Both the position numbers and the translations under genes were made by a program. Positions 1-8,770 of a DNA stretch of 26,638 nucleotides are shown here, one piece after another. Numbering within the stretch: position 1 is the stretch's first letter; every line of letters begins with the position of its first letter. The notes under the pieces were generated by a model. It was not told where the DNA came from. It ran no database searches and saw only the letters and a program-made list of their open reading frames with translations. Origin of the DNA: a virus; IMG/VR virus record IMGVR_UViG_3300040801_004468, positions 1 to 26,638 of that record; one strand, written 5' to 3'.

Positions 1-117
1 GCCATCCACTTCGGCACCACCCTCGAGGATGAACAGGTAAACCCCGTGGCCTTCCCGGTTGAAGGTGTATTCCGTTTCCGTACCGGGATCAAAGCGGCCG
101 ATGCTGAAGTAGGCATC
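1..117 (-). pseudogene. Host pirin-family protein, 3' fragment broken by prophage insertion
   Basis: The minus strand reads 39 codons without a stop, beginning DAYFSIGRFDPGTETEYTF and continuing through NREGHGVYLFILEGG. This resembles the start of the C-terminal cupin half of pirin / YhhW-type quercetinase-like proteins (a QDAWFSLGRxxxG...YTLNxxGNGVYxFVLEG pattern). Pirins are metal-binding cytoplasmic bicupins. The fragment would be roughly the last quarter to third of such a protein, and its 3' end lies off the left edge. Just upstream (base 118 on) the frame becomes AT-rich, loses family resemblance and meets a TAA at 161-163, so the N-terminal domain is absent. The simplest reading is that the prophage end sits within the gene. 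The plus-strand frame that is also open here reads the same DNA antisense. Confidence 0.7.
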
Positions 118-176
118 TATAATCCGCAAAACCAAAAATACACTTTTTTCGACGCTGTTTTACCTCAAAAAGGGCT
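118..176. other. Probable prophage terminus, non-coding
   Basis: These 59 bases lie between the pirin fragment and the last phage gene. They are AT-rich compared with both sides and hold two similar motifs: ACC followed by AAAAA at 131-138, and ACC-TC-AAAAA at 162-171. Such repeats are what transposase end-binding sites could look like, but two short A-rich matches are weak evidence. A TG dinucleotide, as found at Mu-type ends, occurs at 156-157, which is about 39 bases inside the point where pirin similarity stops. The exact terminal base therefore cannot be fixed. No clear terminator hairpin is visible. Confidence 0.4.
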
Positions 177-869
177 TCAGTCGATGCGTCGGATAGCGTA
201 CTGACGATCGAGCGAAACCCATCGCTTCCTACGACGGCTGGAAGGGTCATAGATCAGCATGATGGATGGAAGTTCTCCTAGGTTTCTGATCTCGATGCGA
301 TTAGCATCATAGAGGCTCGCTCGGCCATTGCTTCGTAGGGAGCTGAGGACACGTATACGGTTCGGTCTACGGTCGATAGTAATGGTGTCGACACCTCCAT
401 CCGGAAGCTCCAGTCGCCAACTACCTAAATATACGTCATCCAAATCGGTGGTGGATTGAGAAAAATCTAATCCAGTGTGCTCCTCCCACAATAGAACAAC
501 GTCTCTCGTGTCCAAACCATAGCGTTGTCGGCGTCCCGCAAGGATGCGCTGATAGTCACCTGTGGTCGATGATTCGCCGCGCACGGACGCCTGGCCGACC
601 ATGCCTCCATTCCTGTACCTTTCGATAAGAAAGGCGGAGAGCGCGGCCGAATCGAGGTAAAGCTCATCGACGACCTTTCGGTCGCCTTCAGACGATCGCA
701 CTTCGCTGCGAAGCCCGGTTCGATCCGGTAAGAGGGAGGCGAGGACTGTGTCCGCTTCACTAACCTCTTGGGTATAGTTGATGGCAGCGTTTCCCAAATC
801 GATCGGAATTTGGGCGCTGAGGGGACACCCGATAAGGGCAGCTAGAAGAAGGCAGATTGCTGTGCGCAT
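177..869 (-). CDS. Secreted protein of unknown function at the phage end
   Basis: A 230-residue protein with a clear Sec signal peptide: MRTAICLLLAALIGCPLSA, with a likely cleavage before QIPID. No lipobox is evident, because the cysteine is not in an LxxC context near the cleavage point. The mature part is polar, rich in Arg, Asp and Ser, and ends in a basic stretch (SSRRRKRW). I recognise no family. It starts at an ATG 6 bases after the large beta-helix gene and is the last gene before the phage end. That position often holds tail-fibre chaperones or cargo (moron) genes. The signal peptide argues for export, either as a partner of the preceding exported protein or as a lysogenic-conversion factor; both are inference. 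Confidence 0.7.
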   Translation of the reverse strand: MRTAICLLLAALIGCPLSAQIPIDLGNAAINYTQEVSEADTVLASLLPDRTGLRSEVRSSEGDRKVVDELYLDSAALSAFLIERYRNGGMVGQASVRGESSTTGDYQRILAGRRQRYGLDTRDVVLLWEEHTGLDFSQSTTDLDDVYLGSWRLELPDGGVDTITIDRRPNRIRVLSSLRSNGRASLYDANRIEIRNLGELPSIMLIYDPSSRRRKRWVSLDRQYAIRRID

Positions 870-875
870 GGCTAA

Positions 876-3800
876 TTATTGAAGATTGATTGTGTATGAG
901 ATGGAGTAAGTGTTGGTCGGGTCCTTCCCCCTGACCACAAATTCCATTCCGGTTGACCCCTGGTTGCGAAGAAAAACGGTCTCGGTATCGGCCCAGGTAC
1001 CGGTGACTAAATTCAGATTGTAGGTAACTACGTAGTCTGGCTGTGACGGAAAAGAGACGGTGATTACGCTCTGCGTACCTTCGGGAGGCACTACGATGTT
1101 GTCACGGCGGATGAGGGGAAGCTGGACTATTCCGGTCGGCACCGCCAGCAACCCACTCTGGGTCAGGGCAGGCGGCGCAACCCAGATGGGTGAACCCTCC
1201 ACATCAAGCTGGTTGTCGTCATAACCTCCAGTAATGAGCGTACCTATAGCGACCAGCGTCGAAAGGGTGCCTACCGAATTACCGATGGCCGCGCCGCCGT
1301 TCGGCCGGGTGATTGCCCCGTTCACCATAGTAAGGGTGGCTCCACTATGGATATCGACGCCGTGCACGTTCCCATTTCCAGAGTAATTGCATATCGAGAC
1401 GTTCTGTAGGATTGGGTTCCCGCCGATGACGGTCAGTGCCGGATGGGTCTCGCTTCGGTTCAGGATGGTGGTGTTCAGGATGGTGGCATCGCCTATGACC
1501 TCGACACGGGAGCTCGCATCGGAAGTGCTACCGACCGTGTTCCCGATGAACTGTCCCCCGAAGATCCTTACCCGGCCGCCAAATACGCTATTCAGCACCT
1601 TGCCGCCCAGCATCTCGAACATTCCCACGTCGGGGCTCAACAGGCCATTGATGCTTATGCCGTTCCTCACCTGAATGCCTTTCCCCGACCCCCTAAGGGA
1701 AACATCATTCAGCGTAACCGACGTGAAGGGAAAGGGGTCGGTTTCAACGTGAAATTCGAGCCTTTGACCTCCATCTAAGATCAGCTGGTCGAGCACGACT
1801 GAGTCATTGCTGAGTCGAATGAGATTGAAGCTATTATCGTCACCGACAGCCCTCAGTGTCAGGTTCTTCAGAGCCACCCGCGAGGCCTGAATGCGGAACA
1901 TCTGGCTACCACCGAAGTCCTGGATAACGGTCTCGGAGGGCGTGTTTCCGAGCCCGACGATGGCCGTGCGCTCGCGGTCGATGTTCTCATTCGTGATGGT
2001 GTATACCCCCGGCTTCACGGCAATCTGCACCGATTGCCCGGCGGGAACCTGCCTGGCCGAGTCGACCGCCTCGTTCAGCGAGGTGAAATCGCCCGATCCG
2101 TCGAGTGCTACAGTGATCAGTCCTGACCCCTTCACAGGCTCGGCATTATTCTGCTGGATCAAAGGAGTCAGGTCCACAGGATCCTTGCCCCCCAGTAGGA
2201 AGTTGTCCTGCAGTTGCAGGTTCGGGACCCCGATCTCTTCCGGCAGATACTCACCAGCCGGACCGTCCCAGGGTTCCAGGAAGAACTCCGCTCGACTGTC
2301 ATCGTCATTGTCGAGGGGATAGCCATAGAATCGGTTCCCTGTGGTATTTCCCGCGTAGACGGTGATCGAGTCACCGCGGTCGATGGCCTTTATGCCCAGC
2401 GCCCCGCCCATATCCGGCTCGTTCTTCCGGAAGCGGTATACCGCATCGTACTGTCCCGGCGAACTGCCCCGGTAAAGATTGAATTCCTCAGCTACAAAAC
2501 CGTTCTCGAAGTCCACCCGGCCCCTAATAAATAACTCGGCCGAGGTGGTATTGGTGTACTGTGCTACCTCTTCGTCCACCAGCACCTCGCGTTTTTCCCG
2601 CCCGGGCAAAATCACGCCCAACCGGTAATAATAGGTCCCGTCGAGGTCGGTATCAAATGCCTCATCTTCCTGTTCGATATCGAGTCTAGTCTCTATCTCG
2701 GAGACCAGCGGTAAACCCTCGTTCTCCGGCAACATCATAGGGAAATAGGCCTCCAGGTCATTGCGCAGAAGTCCGCCCCGTGGCGTCCCGCTGGCGAATC
2801 GGGATAGCCCGAATTCGCCCACCAAATCCAGGGAGGGATCGAGCTCGGTAATATCTACCTCGCCACCGGTCCATCTCCATAGTGAATCTTCCACGATGAA
2901 GAGGCCCCCGCCAAATGTAGATTTCTCCAACCGGAAGTCCCGAAGGATACCACTACCGGCCCTCAGGGTGTCCTTGAAGGGGGTTGCCTTGCGACGTCCG
3001 CCCTCCAGGGTAATGTTCCTGGCCACTACGTTCGTCACCAGCATGTGGTGACCAGTCAGATTCACACCGCCTGCCTGAATGTCGTCCAATCTGGCGCGGA
3101 CACCACCACCCAGCCACTTCGCTCCGCCGCCGCCGTCCCGGTATCCGCGCAGCTCCATGCGGTAGATACGGTTCCAGTGATTCGTGATAAAGCCGCTGCC
3201 CTTCACGTTCTTCACGAAAATATCTTCGAGGTAAAGCGAGTCCACCAGCCAGTGATCGTCGTAGGGCTCTACGTCGAGGCCTGAACGGCCGGAGCGGTCC
3301 AGCCACAGGTGCTTCAGGCGGACCGTCCTGCCATCATTCACGCTGGCCAGCTGCCTCGATGCGCCCAGCGAGGTCAGGTAATTCACGTGGACCTCCCGGG
3401 GGGTTCGGCCTACCTGGAGGCCATCGCCGAGTAGTCCCTCAGCGTGGATGTATTCCAGGTAGATACTATCCGTCTCCTGGCCTCCGATCAGGAACGCGGA
3501 GCTGAACTCGTCCTCGTAGTCATGTTCGACGACGTTCCACCAGGCCACGGTATACTCTCCGGTATAGGTGCTGCTACTATCCGGCAAAATGCGGGTGGTC
3601 GTCATGTCATCCATCCTCGGCAGGGACAGCCAGATGTGGGCGGTGTCCTTAGTCGCGATGTGTCGGTGGATCAGGCGGTCAGTTCCCTGTACGTAGATCT
3701 CGACCGTATCGCCGGCACTGAGCGGCCAGACATCTACGCGCTCCCGTAGCCCCCGCTCCGAATCGTACACTCGCGAAACCCAGTAGGGATTGTCGATGTC

Positions 3801-5426
3801 GGTTCTACCCAGGCCAGTCAGTGCCTCGCGGTCGTCGCGGCTGCTATAGATCACCGACAGGTTCTCCCCCACGAAATTTGATGCGTCTGAGAGGCTGTAG
3901 AAGTGGGCACTATTGCCGTCGTTCGCTCCGCGCCAGGTGGAATCCACCGCGATGGTATTCCGCAGCGTAAGGTGCTGGGTATTCGCCGCGCTCACCCGGC
4001 CGCCGCCAAACTCGATGGGGAGGAAGGCCATATCCACGGTCTCGCCCGGATCGGCGGCGTGGACCATCGTGTTCAGAACGCTCGCGTTCGGTAGGCCCTC
4101 ATTGAACCAGGGGAGGCGGTTCACGAGACTGACCTCGGTGATGACCAGCGAAGTGCGTGGGTTGCTGGCCGCGTCCAAAACCGGCGGACCATCAAAATAA
4201 AAGCCAAGCGACCTGATTTGGTCCATGGTTTTCGGGATGCGCACGTAGTAGCTGCCCTGGGCGGTCTCGGAGATACGGTACATCCGGTGCTTCGCAAGCG
4301 TACCGGCCAGATCCTCCTGGTCGGAAATGGCGAGGGAGAGTCGGCTCATGTCCCCATCGACCTCGCTACCCTTCACGAGCGATACCTTCAGGTATCGATA
4401 GCCATCGGTGGCAAGTGACGGGACATTCGCCCACTTTTCAGGGATTGGCTCGGGGAAGGTGTACTTCACGGTCACCTTCACCCCATCCGGATGATCGGTT
4501 CCTTGGTCCCAGTTCGCCGGGTTCATCGCGCTGGCCACCGGCGTGATTATGAGCGGATACGCGGGGGGCTGGTCGTGGTAGTAGTCAGTCCTGGCGGTGA
4601 GGCTGTCGACTGCGCCCACGGGGGCGACCGTAAGCTTCGCGCGGAGGACCTTCGTGTTGTGCCAGTCGACGGATTGGTACAGCGCGGATAGCCCCTCGAC
4701 CTGCTGCACATAGAAAGTTCCCTCCACCCGTTCGCGCCCCTTCTGGCGGTCTCTTTCGATCTCCTCAATCACCATGGTCGCGGCGTAGGGCTGGGCGTGA
4801 AAGAAGGTATCACGGTCGATGCGTACGTCGACGGTGAAGCGGTAGCGGGTCCAAGGCTTGAGCGTCATACCCGCGTCTTGAATCTTTCTACGGTGATCAA
4901 CGCTAGTAGAGGGGAGCGAAAGCAGGGTCTGGCCGGCCGACCCGGTAACCGCGACCATGTCGGCGTACTGAATCGCACGCTGCTCGGCCGCATCCGCCAC
5001 GTTCCGAGCATAGATCCGACTGGCGATCTCATCGAGGTCTACCTCGACGGGTTCGCCCCGGCCACCGCGTAGCCCATCCCCTACTTCGATCTCAGCCGCA
5101 CTCCCAACACCCCGAGGCCGTACCGTATCCCTGCCTACCTCCTCATCTTCGACATAGTACACCAGTATCGAATCCTCCACGACGCGGACGCGGTAATTCG
5201 CCGTATCGCGGGCGGGGAGGGCATCCAGGGCGGCCTTTAAGGCGGCAGCAGTGATGAGCTGATCGGTGCGGCCATCGGCTAGCTCATCTGCAGTTGTAGC
5301 TATATCGCGAATACGCTTGCCATCAATCTCCGCTTCAGTGGCGCGGATGATCTTCCGCCCGAAAATCTGGGCTTGGGCGGGGACGCAGGTGCCAATTAGA
5401 ATGAGGGAAAGAAGTAGGTTACGCAT
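876..5426 (-). CDS. Giant secreted beta-helix (pectate-lyase-like) protein, tailspike or adhesin
   Basis: About 1516 residues. The preferred start is the ATG at 5426, because it opens a textbook signal peptide (MRNLLLSLILIGTCVPAQA, then QIFGRK). An in-frame upstream start at 5540 would bury this peptide behind 38 residues that overlap the previous gene. Residues about 30-75 (ELADGRTDQLITAAALKAAL) look like tail-fibre N-terminal repeats. A parallel beta-helix-like region lies near 650-870 (SGLDVEPYDDHW, then VKNVKGSGF). A beta-sandwich-like segment follows near 915-1000 (LYRGSSPGQYDAVYRF). A second right-handed beta-helix runs from about 1100 to 1370 and opens with a pectinesterase-like GSGDFTSLNEAVDSA. 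No type IX sorting domain is evident at the C-terminus (YSISYTINLQ). Position suggests a receptor-binding or depolymerising tailspike; the signal peptide suggests export to the cell surface instead. It overlaps the preceding gene by 8 bases. Confidence 0.8.
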   Translation of the reverse strand: MRNLLLSLILIGTCVPAQAQIFGRKIIRATEAEIDGKRIRDIATTADELADGRTDQLITAAALKAALDALPARDTANYRVRVVEDSILVYYVEDEEVGRDTVRPRGVGSAAEIEVGDGLRGGRGEPVEVDLDEIASRIYARNVADAAEQRAIQYADMVAVTGSAGQTLLSLPSTSVDHRRKIQDAGMTLKPWTRYRFTVDVRIDRDTFFHAQPYAATMVIEEIERDRQKGRERVEGTFYVQQVEGLSALYQSVDWHNTKVLRAKLTVAPVGAVDSLTARTDYYHDQPPAYPLIITPVASAMNPANWDQGTDHPDGVKVTVKYTFPEPIPEKWANVPSLATDGYRYLKVSLVKGSEVDGDMSRLSLAISDQEDLAGTLAKHRMYRISETAQGSYYVRIPKTMDQIRSLGFYFDGPPVLDAASNPRTSLVITEVSLVNRLPWFNEGLPNASVLNTMVHAADPGETVDMAFLPIEFGGGRVSAANTQHLTLRNTIAVDSTWRGANDGNSAHFYSLSDASNFVGENLSVIYSSRDDREALTGLGRTDIDNPYWVSRVYDSERGLRERVDVWPLSAGDTVEIYVQGTDRLIHRHIATKDTAHIWLSLPRMDDMTTTRILPDSSSTYTGEYTVAWWNVVEHDYEDEFSSAFLIGGQETDSIYLEYIHAEGLLGDGLQVGRTPREVHVNYLTSLGASRQLASVNDGRTVRLKHLWLDRSGRSGLDVEPYDDHWLVDSLYLEDIFVKNVKGSGFITNHWNRIYRMELRGYRDGGGGAKWLGGGVRARLDDIQAGGVNLTGHHMLVTNVVARNITLEGGRRKATPFKDTLRAGSGILRDFRLEKSTFGGGLFIVEDSLWRWTGGEVDITELDPSLDLVGEFGLSRFASGTPRGGLLRNDLEAYFPMMLPENEGLPLVSEIETRLDIEQEDEAFDTDLDGTYYYRLGVILPGREKREVLVDEEVAQYTNTTSAELFIRGRVDFENGFVAEEFNLYRGSSPGQYDAVYRFRKNEPDMGGALGIKAIDRGDSITVYAGNTTGNRFYGYPLDNDDDSRAEFFLEPWDGPAGEYLPEEIGVPNLQLQDNFLLGGKDPVDLTPLIQQNNAEPVKGSGLITVALDGSGDFTSLNEAVDSARQVPAGQSVQIAVKPGVYTITNENIDRERTAIVGLGNTPSETVIQDFGGSQMFRIQASRVALKNLTLRAVGDDNSFNLIRLSNDSVVLDQLILDGGQRLEFHVETDPFPFTSVTLNDVSLRGSGKGIQVRNGISINGLLSPDVGMFEMLGGKVLNSVFGGRVRIFGGQFIGNTVGSTSDASSRVEVIGDATILNTTILNRSETHPALTVIGGNPILQNVSICNYSGNGNVHGVDIHSGATLTMVNGAITRPNGGAAIGNSVGTLSTLVAIGTLITGGYDDNQLDVEGSPIWVAPPALTQSGLLAVPTGIVQLPLIRRDNIVVPPEGTQSVITVSFPSQPDYVVTYNLNLVTGTWADTETVFLRNQGSTGMEFVVRGKDPTNTYSISYTINLQ

Positions 5427-6108
5427 AGCTTTCGGTTTTGAACTTAATTCGAAAATTACCAGACAGATACAGGGTGGTCCGGTCCTCAAACAGTCCATTA
5501 AGGCCGTATGAGATAGGTACGTCCTGGACGCCCTCCTCATCCACTATTTCGCCTCCCCCAGGTGTGATGCCGATGCGGATGGGGCCATTGGCTAGAGGTG
5601 TCATGTAGAAGGTCTTCAGGACCGTGTCGGCGGGTACTTCGTAAGTCCGGCCGGACTCGACGGTCAGAGATACCGCAGGGCGGGCCTCGATGCCTTCCAC
5701 GGCGCTGGCAGGGATTCGGAGCCCCTCGAAGGCTGCCAGGCCGGTAGCAATCTCCTCGATGGTCTGATTCTTTTCGGCATCTGCCGGCAGGTCGCGGACC
5801 TTCGTGAAGAGGTCAGGCTGCAATAGCCCCGGCTCCGACTCATTAGCTGTCTCAATCCGCCCTATCGGAGTTTCTCCGTTCTGCAGATTCACGCCACCCT
5901 GGTCCCGCGTCACGTTCAGCACCACGCTGGTACGTGAGTTCAATTCAGCCGTGACGGCGGCGGCAATCAGCGCAGCCAGTCCGCTGATTTGCGCCGCCGG
6001 AATTGCTTCGAGCTTCGAGCGCAGGGAAGTGATCAGCTCGGCGAAATCCTCGCCGGTCGGGGTGTCGCCAGTCTCGAAGCGCTGTATGAGTTCTGAGGGT
6101 GTCAGCAT
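5419..6108 (-). CDS. Tail-fibre-associated protein of unknown function
   Basis: A 229-residue protein without signal peptide or membrane segment. The N-terminus (MLTPSELIQRFETGDTPTGEDFAELITSL) resembles the short helical openings found in many Bacteroidota phage fibre proteins. The middle, about 105-130, is helical (KNQTIEEIATGLAAFEGL). The C-terminal half is predicted beta-rich, with Thr, Val, Gly and Leu alternation (EDRTTLYLSGNFRIKFKTESYA). It starts with a TAATG overlap on the collar-fibre stop and overlaps the giant beta-helix gene by 8 bases, so it is translationally coupled within the fibre module. It could be a fibre subunit, an adaptor joining the fibre to the baseplate, or a fibre chaperone. 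The sequence alone does not decide. Confidence 0.7.
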   Translation of the reverse strand: MLTPSELIQRFETGDTPTGEDFAELITSLRSKLEAIPAAQISGLAALIAAAVTAELNSRTSVVLNVTRDQGGVNLQNGETPIGRIETANESEPGLLQPDLFTKVRDLPADAEKNQTIEEIATGLAAFEGLRIPASAVEGIEARPAVSLTVESGRTYEVPADTVLKTFYMTPLANGPIRIGITPGGGEIVDEEGVQDVPISYGLNGLFEDRTTLYLSGNFRIKFKTESYA

Positions 6109-7229
6109 TAGATGCGCTGGATTGTGAGCACCACAACGAAGGGCATTCGGTTCTCGTGAGGCTGCCCCCCGCCATCGGTGGGAAGCGGAATAGGGGAAGC
6201 CGTCAGGTCCGGCTCGATGCCGCTATCGCCCGGGTCGGTGGAGGCCACCGTACGATTGTCACCCTGGGTAGACTTCCGGACCAGTCCGTAGCGACCTTCC
6301 GGAAGTGTATTCCCCTGAACGCTGCCATGATTATGGCGCGGCATCTGGTCGGTGTCGAGCGTCACCTTCTCCTGACCACCCCGCGCCCCGATGCGGCCGT
6401 ACTCATTGGAAGCTGAGGGACTGTAGCCGACCCGCACCCGACCGGTCAGGTCAATCGTGCCATTTTTTCCATCGGCGATCGCCCAGCCCTTCCACTCCCA
6501 GCGCCCGACGCCACCGGTGTCGAAGCGGTCGCTGGCTACTGCCACCTCGCGAATCTCGCCTCGCTTCGCCATTGCCCTGGCCATTACATCAGCCTTGCGC
6601 TGGGAGGTGTGGGGGTCGAACCGAATGGCGTTCGTACTGGGCTCCTCGGCAGTCCAGCCGGCAGCGCTGTAGTAGACCGGAAACGCTCCCCTGTAGCTGG
6701 GCGCGGACAGGAATTGACCGTCAATTACGACCACACCATCGGCAATTCGCAGGGTTCCGGCGCTCTGCCCGGAGACGCTCGACACACCGCATCCCTCTAC
6801 GATTACGGCCGGCTCGAAGGCGATGAGACTGGCGGCCCGTCGCTGAAGGTCTAGGAGCGTCCCGGCCCGGCGCAGGGCGAAGAAGTCGACCGAGCCGCCG
6901 GCGTCGAAGCTGGCCACCTTACGGTAGTACCGATCGACCGACTGCCCGTTTTCGTTCTCGGCCGCGATGGCCGTCTCGGCTATACCCACCCGCGAGCTAC
7001 CCGCCAGGGTGCCGCCCTCGAAGTAGATCAGCTCGCCACCGATCCAGAGCCAGCCCTGCGTGACGCCAGAGCCAGCCAGCGCACAACCCTGCACTATGAC
7101 GTTCGACGAGCCGGCAAGGGCTGCTACCGCCCGGATCGCCTCGGTGTACGACTGCTGCATCCAGTCCAGCGTCGTATCGGCGTTCAGGGGGAACCCACTT
7201 GGGGAAGTTCTATAGTCCGTGCGTCTCAT
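6108..7229 (-). CDS. Phage tail collar / short tail fibre protein
   Basis: A 373-residue protein. The C-terminal third carries the collar-domain pattern: GWAIADGKNGTIDLTGRV at about 250-267, then VTLDTDQMPRHNHG near 291-304, and a final GGQPHENRMPFVVVLTIQRI. The HxH of PRHNHG and the HENR motif are typical of T4 gp12-like and related fibre tips, which trimerise and often bind metal in the receptor-binding head. The N-terminal part (residues 1-120) is beta-rich and probably docks on the baseplate. It follows the gp48-like gene with an ATGA overlap. It probably acts in host recognition at the distal tail. The assignment to the collar family is strong; the receptor is unknown. Confidence 0.85.
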   Translation of the reverse strand: MRRTDYRTSPSGFPLNADTTLDWMQQSYTEAIRAVAALAGSSNVIVQGCALAGSGVTQGWLWIGGELIYFEGGTLAGSSRVGIAETAIAAENENGQSVDRYYRKVASFDAGGSVDFFALRRAGTLLDLQRRAASLIAFEPAVIVEGCGVSSVSGQSAGTLRIADGVVVIDGQFLSAPSYRGAFPVYYSAAGWTAEEPSTNAIRFDPHTSQRKADVMARAMAKRGEIREVAVASDRFDTGGVGRWEWKGWAIADGKNGTIDLTGRVRVGYSPSASNEYGRIGARGGQEKVTLDTDQMPRHNHGSVQGNTLPEGRYGLVRKSTQGDNRTVASTDPGDSGIEPDLTASPIPLPTDGGGQPHENRMPFVVVLTIQRI

Positions 7230-7675
7230 ACGTAGGTGATTCGGTAGGTTTTAGTAGGCAGCTTGTAACGATCGAGGAAGCGACGAATCAGGGCATCGAA
7301 GCCCCGCAGCTCCGTAGGCACCTCGACGGTGAAGTCGATCCGCTGGGCACTCAGGAAGATGGGTAGGTAGATGGGCCGGTCCTCGGCCTCGGTGAACAGG
7401 CGCACTGACCCCCCAACCTGGCCGTCAAGGATCCGGATGCGCCGGCTCAAGTAGTCGAAGCGCTCATTGAGGTGAAAGCGCAGGATGCGCACCTGGGGGC
7501 TGATCGGTAGCTCCTCTAGTACCGCGCGACGCACGGCCATGAAGCGGCTGTGTAAGTCCTGTACGGGCCCCACCAGCGCCTCCAGGAAGGCGAGGATCCG
7601 GGGCTTCCTGAGTACGGCCGGGGTCATATCACGCACCAGGCGTAGGTAGTCGATACGGTACTGCTCACGCGTCAT
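7226..7675 (-). CDS. Baseplate wedge protein, Mu gp48-like
   Basis: A 149-residue protein when started at the ATG at 7675 (MTREQYRIDYLRLVRDMTPA), which overlaps the baseplate J gene by 11 bases. A longer in-frame start at 7732 adds 19 residues inside the J gene that look unlike the family. The helical N-terminus (ILAFLEALVGPVQDLHSRF) and the beta-rich C-terminus (IDFTVEVPTELRGFDALI, ending KTYRITYV) fit the small wedge protein that follows baseplate J in Mu (gp48) and P2 (gpI), which links J to the tail fibre. The call rests mainly on size, helical pattern and the invariant position J - wedge - fibre. It has no membrane segment. Confidence 0.7.
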   Translation of the reverse strand: MTREQYRIDYLRLVRDMTPAVLRKPRILAFLEALVGPVQDLHSRFMAVRRAVLEELPISPQVRILRFHLNERFDYLSRRIRILDGQVGGSVRLFTEAEDRPIYLPIFLSAQRIDFTVEVPTELRGFDALIRRFLDRYKLPTKTYRITYV

Positions 7676-8492
7676 CGTAGGGGATGTAGGTGATTGCCAG
7701 GTCGCCGCCGTTATCCAGCCGTACAAAGCCACTGCGGGGCTCGTAGGTGCTCGACACAGGGACCGCGGCCGGATCGCCGTCAGCGGTGATCTCTACCGCC
7801 TTCAGCACCGGGATCTGGATACCCGGGGTGCGCTGGAGCTGATCGACCAAGTGGGCGTTCACGAAGAGCCCGTCGAAGCGCAAAGTCTCGCAGTAGGCGC
7901 GTACGGCGTTTTCAATCACTCGATCGTCGGTACCGTCCACCCGCCGGCCCTGGCCGTCGATGATCTGGGCATTGTAGTAGATGTCGATCGTGGCCTGCAA
8001 CGTGTCAGCCGGATCGCTCGATACCTCGACCAGGACACCAGCGTCCTTGACCTCTGCGATGTAGTCCTGGAAGGCGGCAAGTTCGGCCGCGCTGAGGGGC
8101 TCGATGCCTTCCTTAGCCACCTTCACCTGCACCTGCGTCCCCGCCTCCCGAACGCTCGCATAGCGAATGATCTGCTGCTCGGCCACCAGTTCGGCATCCG
8201 GCTCTTCGGGGTACTCCGTACGGTCCTGCAGCAAATCTACCCCGAGCCGGAAAGCCAGGGCCCGGGCCTGGTACCAGCGTAGGGTATGGGGCTTCAGCTG
8301 AGCGGCCATGTCGCGGAGCTCGATGCCGGCCAGGTCGAAAAGGTTTTCGAGAGTTGCGATCGCTACTGCCACTACGTAGGCGAATAGTACGTACAGCGAC
8401 GTAGCCGACGTACTGGTCAGGCCGGCGAGGTCTTCGCGGCTGCGGATGTCGGCCAGGATGGCCTCGTGGATCTCTGTGATAGTCCTGGCCAT
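7665..8492 (-). CDS. Baseplate J-like protein, Mu gp47-like
   Basis: A 275-residue protein. The N-terminus (MARTITEIHEAILADI, then TSTSATSLYVLF) has the helical opening seen in baseplate J / gp47 proteins. The middle contains LKPHTLRWYQARALAFRLG near 67-85, a tryptophan-rich motif common in Bacteroidota versions, and YYNAQIIDGQG followed by ENAVRAYCETLRFDGLFV in the J domain. It forms the baseplate wedge around the hub. It starts with a 1-base TAATG overlap with the LysM gene, as in a tightly coupled operon. It is somewhat shorter than Mu gp47, so part of the usual central insertion may be missing. Confidence 0.8.
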   Translation of the reverse strand: MARTITEIHEAILADIRSREDLAGLTSTSATSLYVLFAYVVAVAIATLENLFDLAGIELRDMAAQLKPHTLRWYQARALAFRLGVDLLQDRTEYPEEPDAELVAEQQIIRYASVREAGTQVQVKVAKEGIEPLSAAELAAFQDYIAEVKDAGVLVEVSSDPADTLQATIDIYYNAQIIDGQGRRVDGTDDRVIENAVRAYCETLRFDGLFVNAHLVDQLQRTPGIQIPVLKAVEITADGDPAAVPVSSTYEPRSGFVRLDNGGDLAITYIPYDDA

Positions 8493-8770
8493 TACGATAC
8501 GGTGAAGTTTTCGCCGATGGTCCAGTAGCCGATGCCCTCGCGGCCCGCGTCGTCCAGGTTAGCGGCGGGCTGAGCCCCGCCCTCCTCCAGGATGCGGACT
8601 GCGCGGCGATCGGTCGCCAGCGGTAACTGTAGTTCATGCCCAGCATGAAGGGCTGCGGTTACCGGTAGTTCGTTCAGGGTAGCAAGTGCGAATAGCGACT
8701 CCAGGCTACCGCAGTAGCGCAGAGCAATGTCCGCCAGTGTCTGCCCGGCCTGTACCCTTACTTTACTCAT
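8492..8770 (-). CDS. LysM-domain tail/baseplate protein
   Basis: A 92-residue protein started at the ATG at 8770 (MSKVRVQAGQTLADIALRYC), which overlaps the gp46-like gene by 8 bases. A longer frame reaching 8833 adds 21 cysteine-containing residues inside that gene and is less likely. Residues about 3-50 form one LysM motif: VRVQAGQTLADIALRYCGSL, with a closing GHELQLP. In contractile phages small LysM proteins (P2 gpX, T4 gp53 type) sit at the hub-wedge joint; they are structural rather than cell-wall hydrolases. The remaining about 40 residues are acidic and unrecognised. It lies between gp46-like and gp47-like genes, which supports a baseplate role. Confidence 0.8.
   Translation of the reverse strand: MSKVRVQAGQTLADIALRYCGSLESLFALATLNELPVTAALHAGHELQLPLATDRRAVRILEEGGAQPAANLDDAGREGIGYWTIGENFTVS

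Noticed and set aside
1-204. Plus-strand open frame from the window start reading AIHFGTTLEDEQVNPVAFPV
   Set aside because: It is the antisense of the pirin fragment, whose minus-strand reading matches a known family, and it runs across the phage-host junction into the 3' end of the next gene.
5427-5540. Upstream in-frame start of the giant beta-helix gene at 5540
   Set aside because: It would add 38 residues overlapping the preceding gene and hide an evident signal peptide beginning at 5426.
6305-6826. Plus-strand open frame of 173 codons across the collar fibre gene
   Set aside because: Arg/Pro/Ser-rich shadow typical of the third codon position in GC-rich DNA; the collar motifs are on the minus strand.
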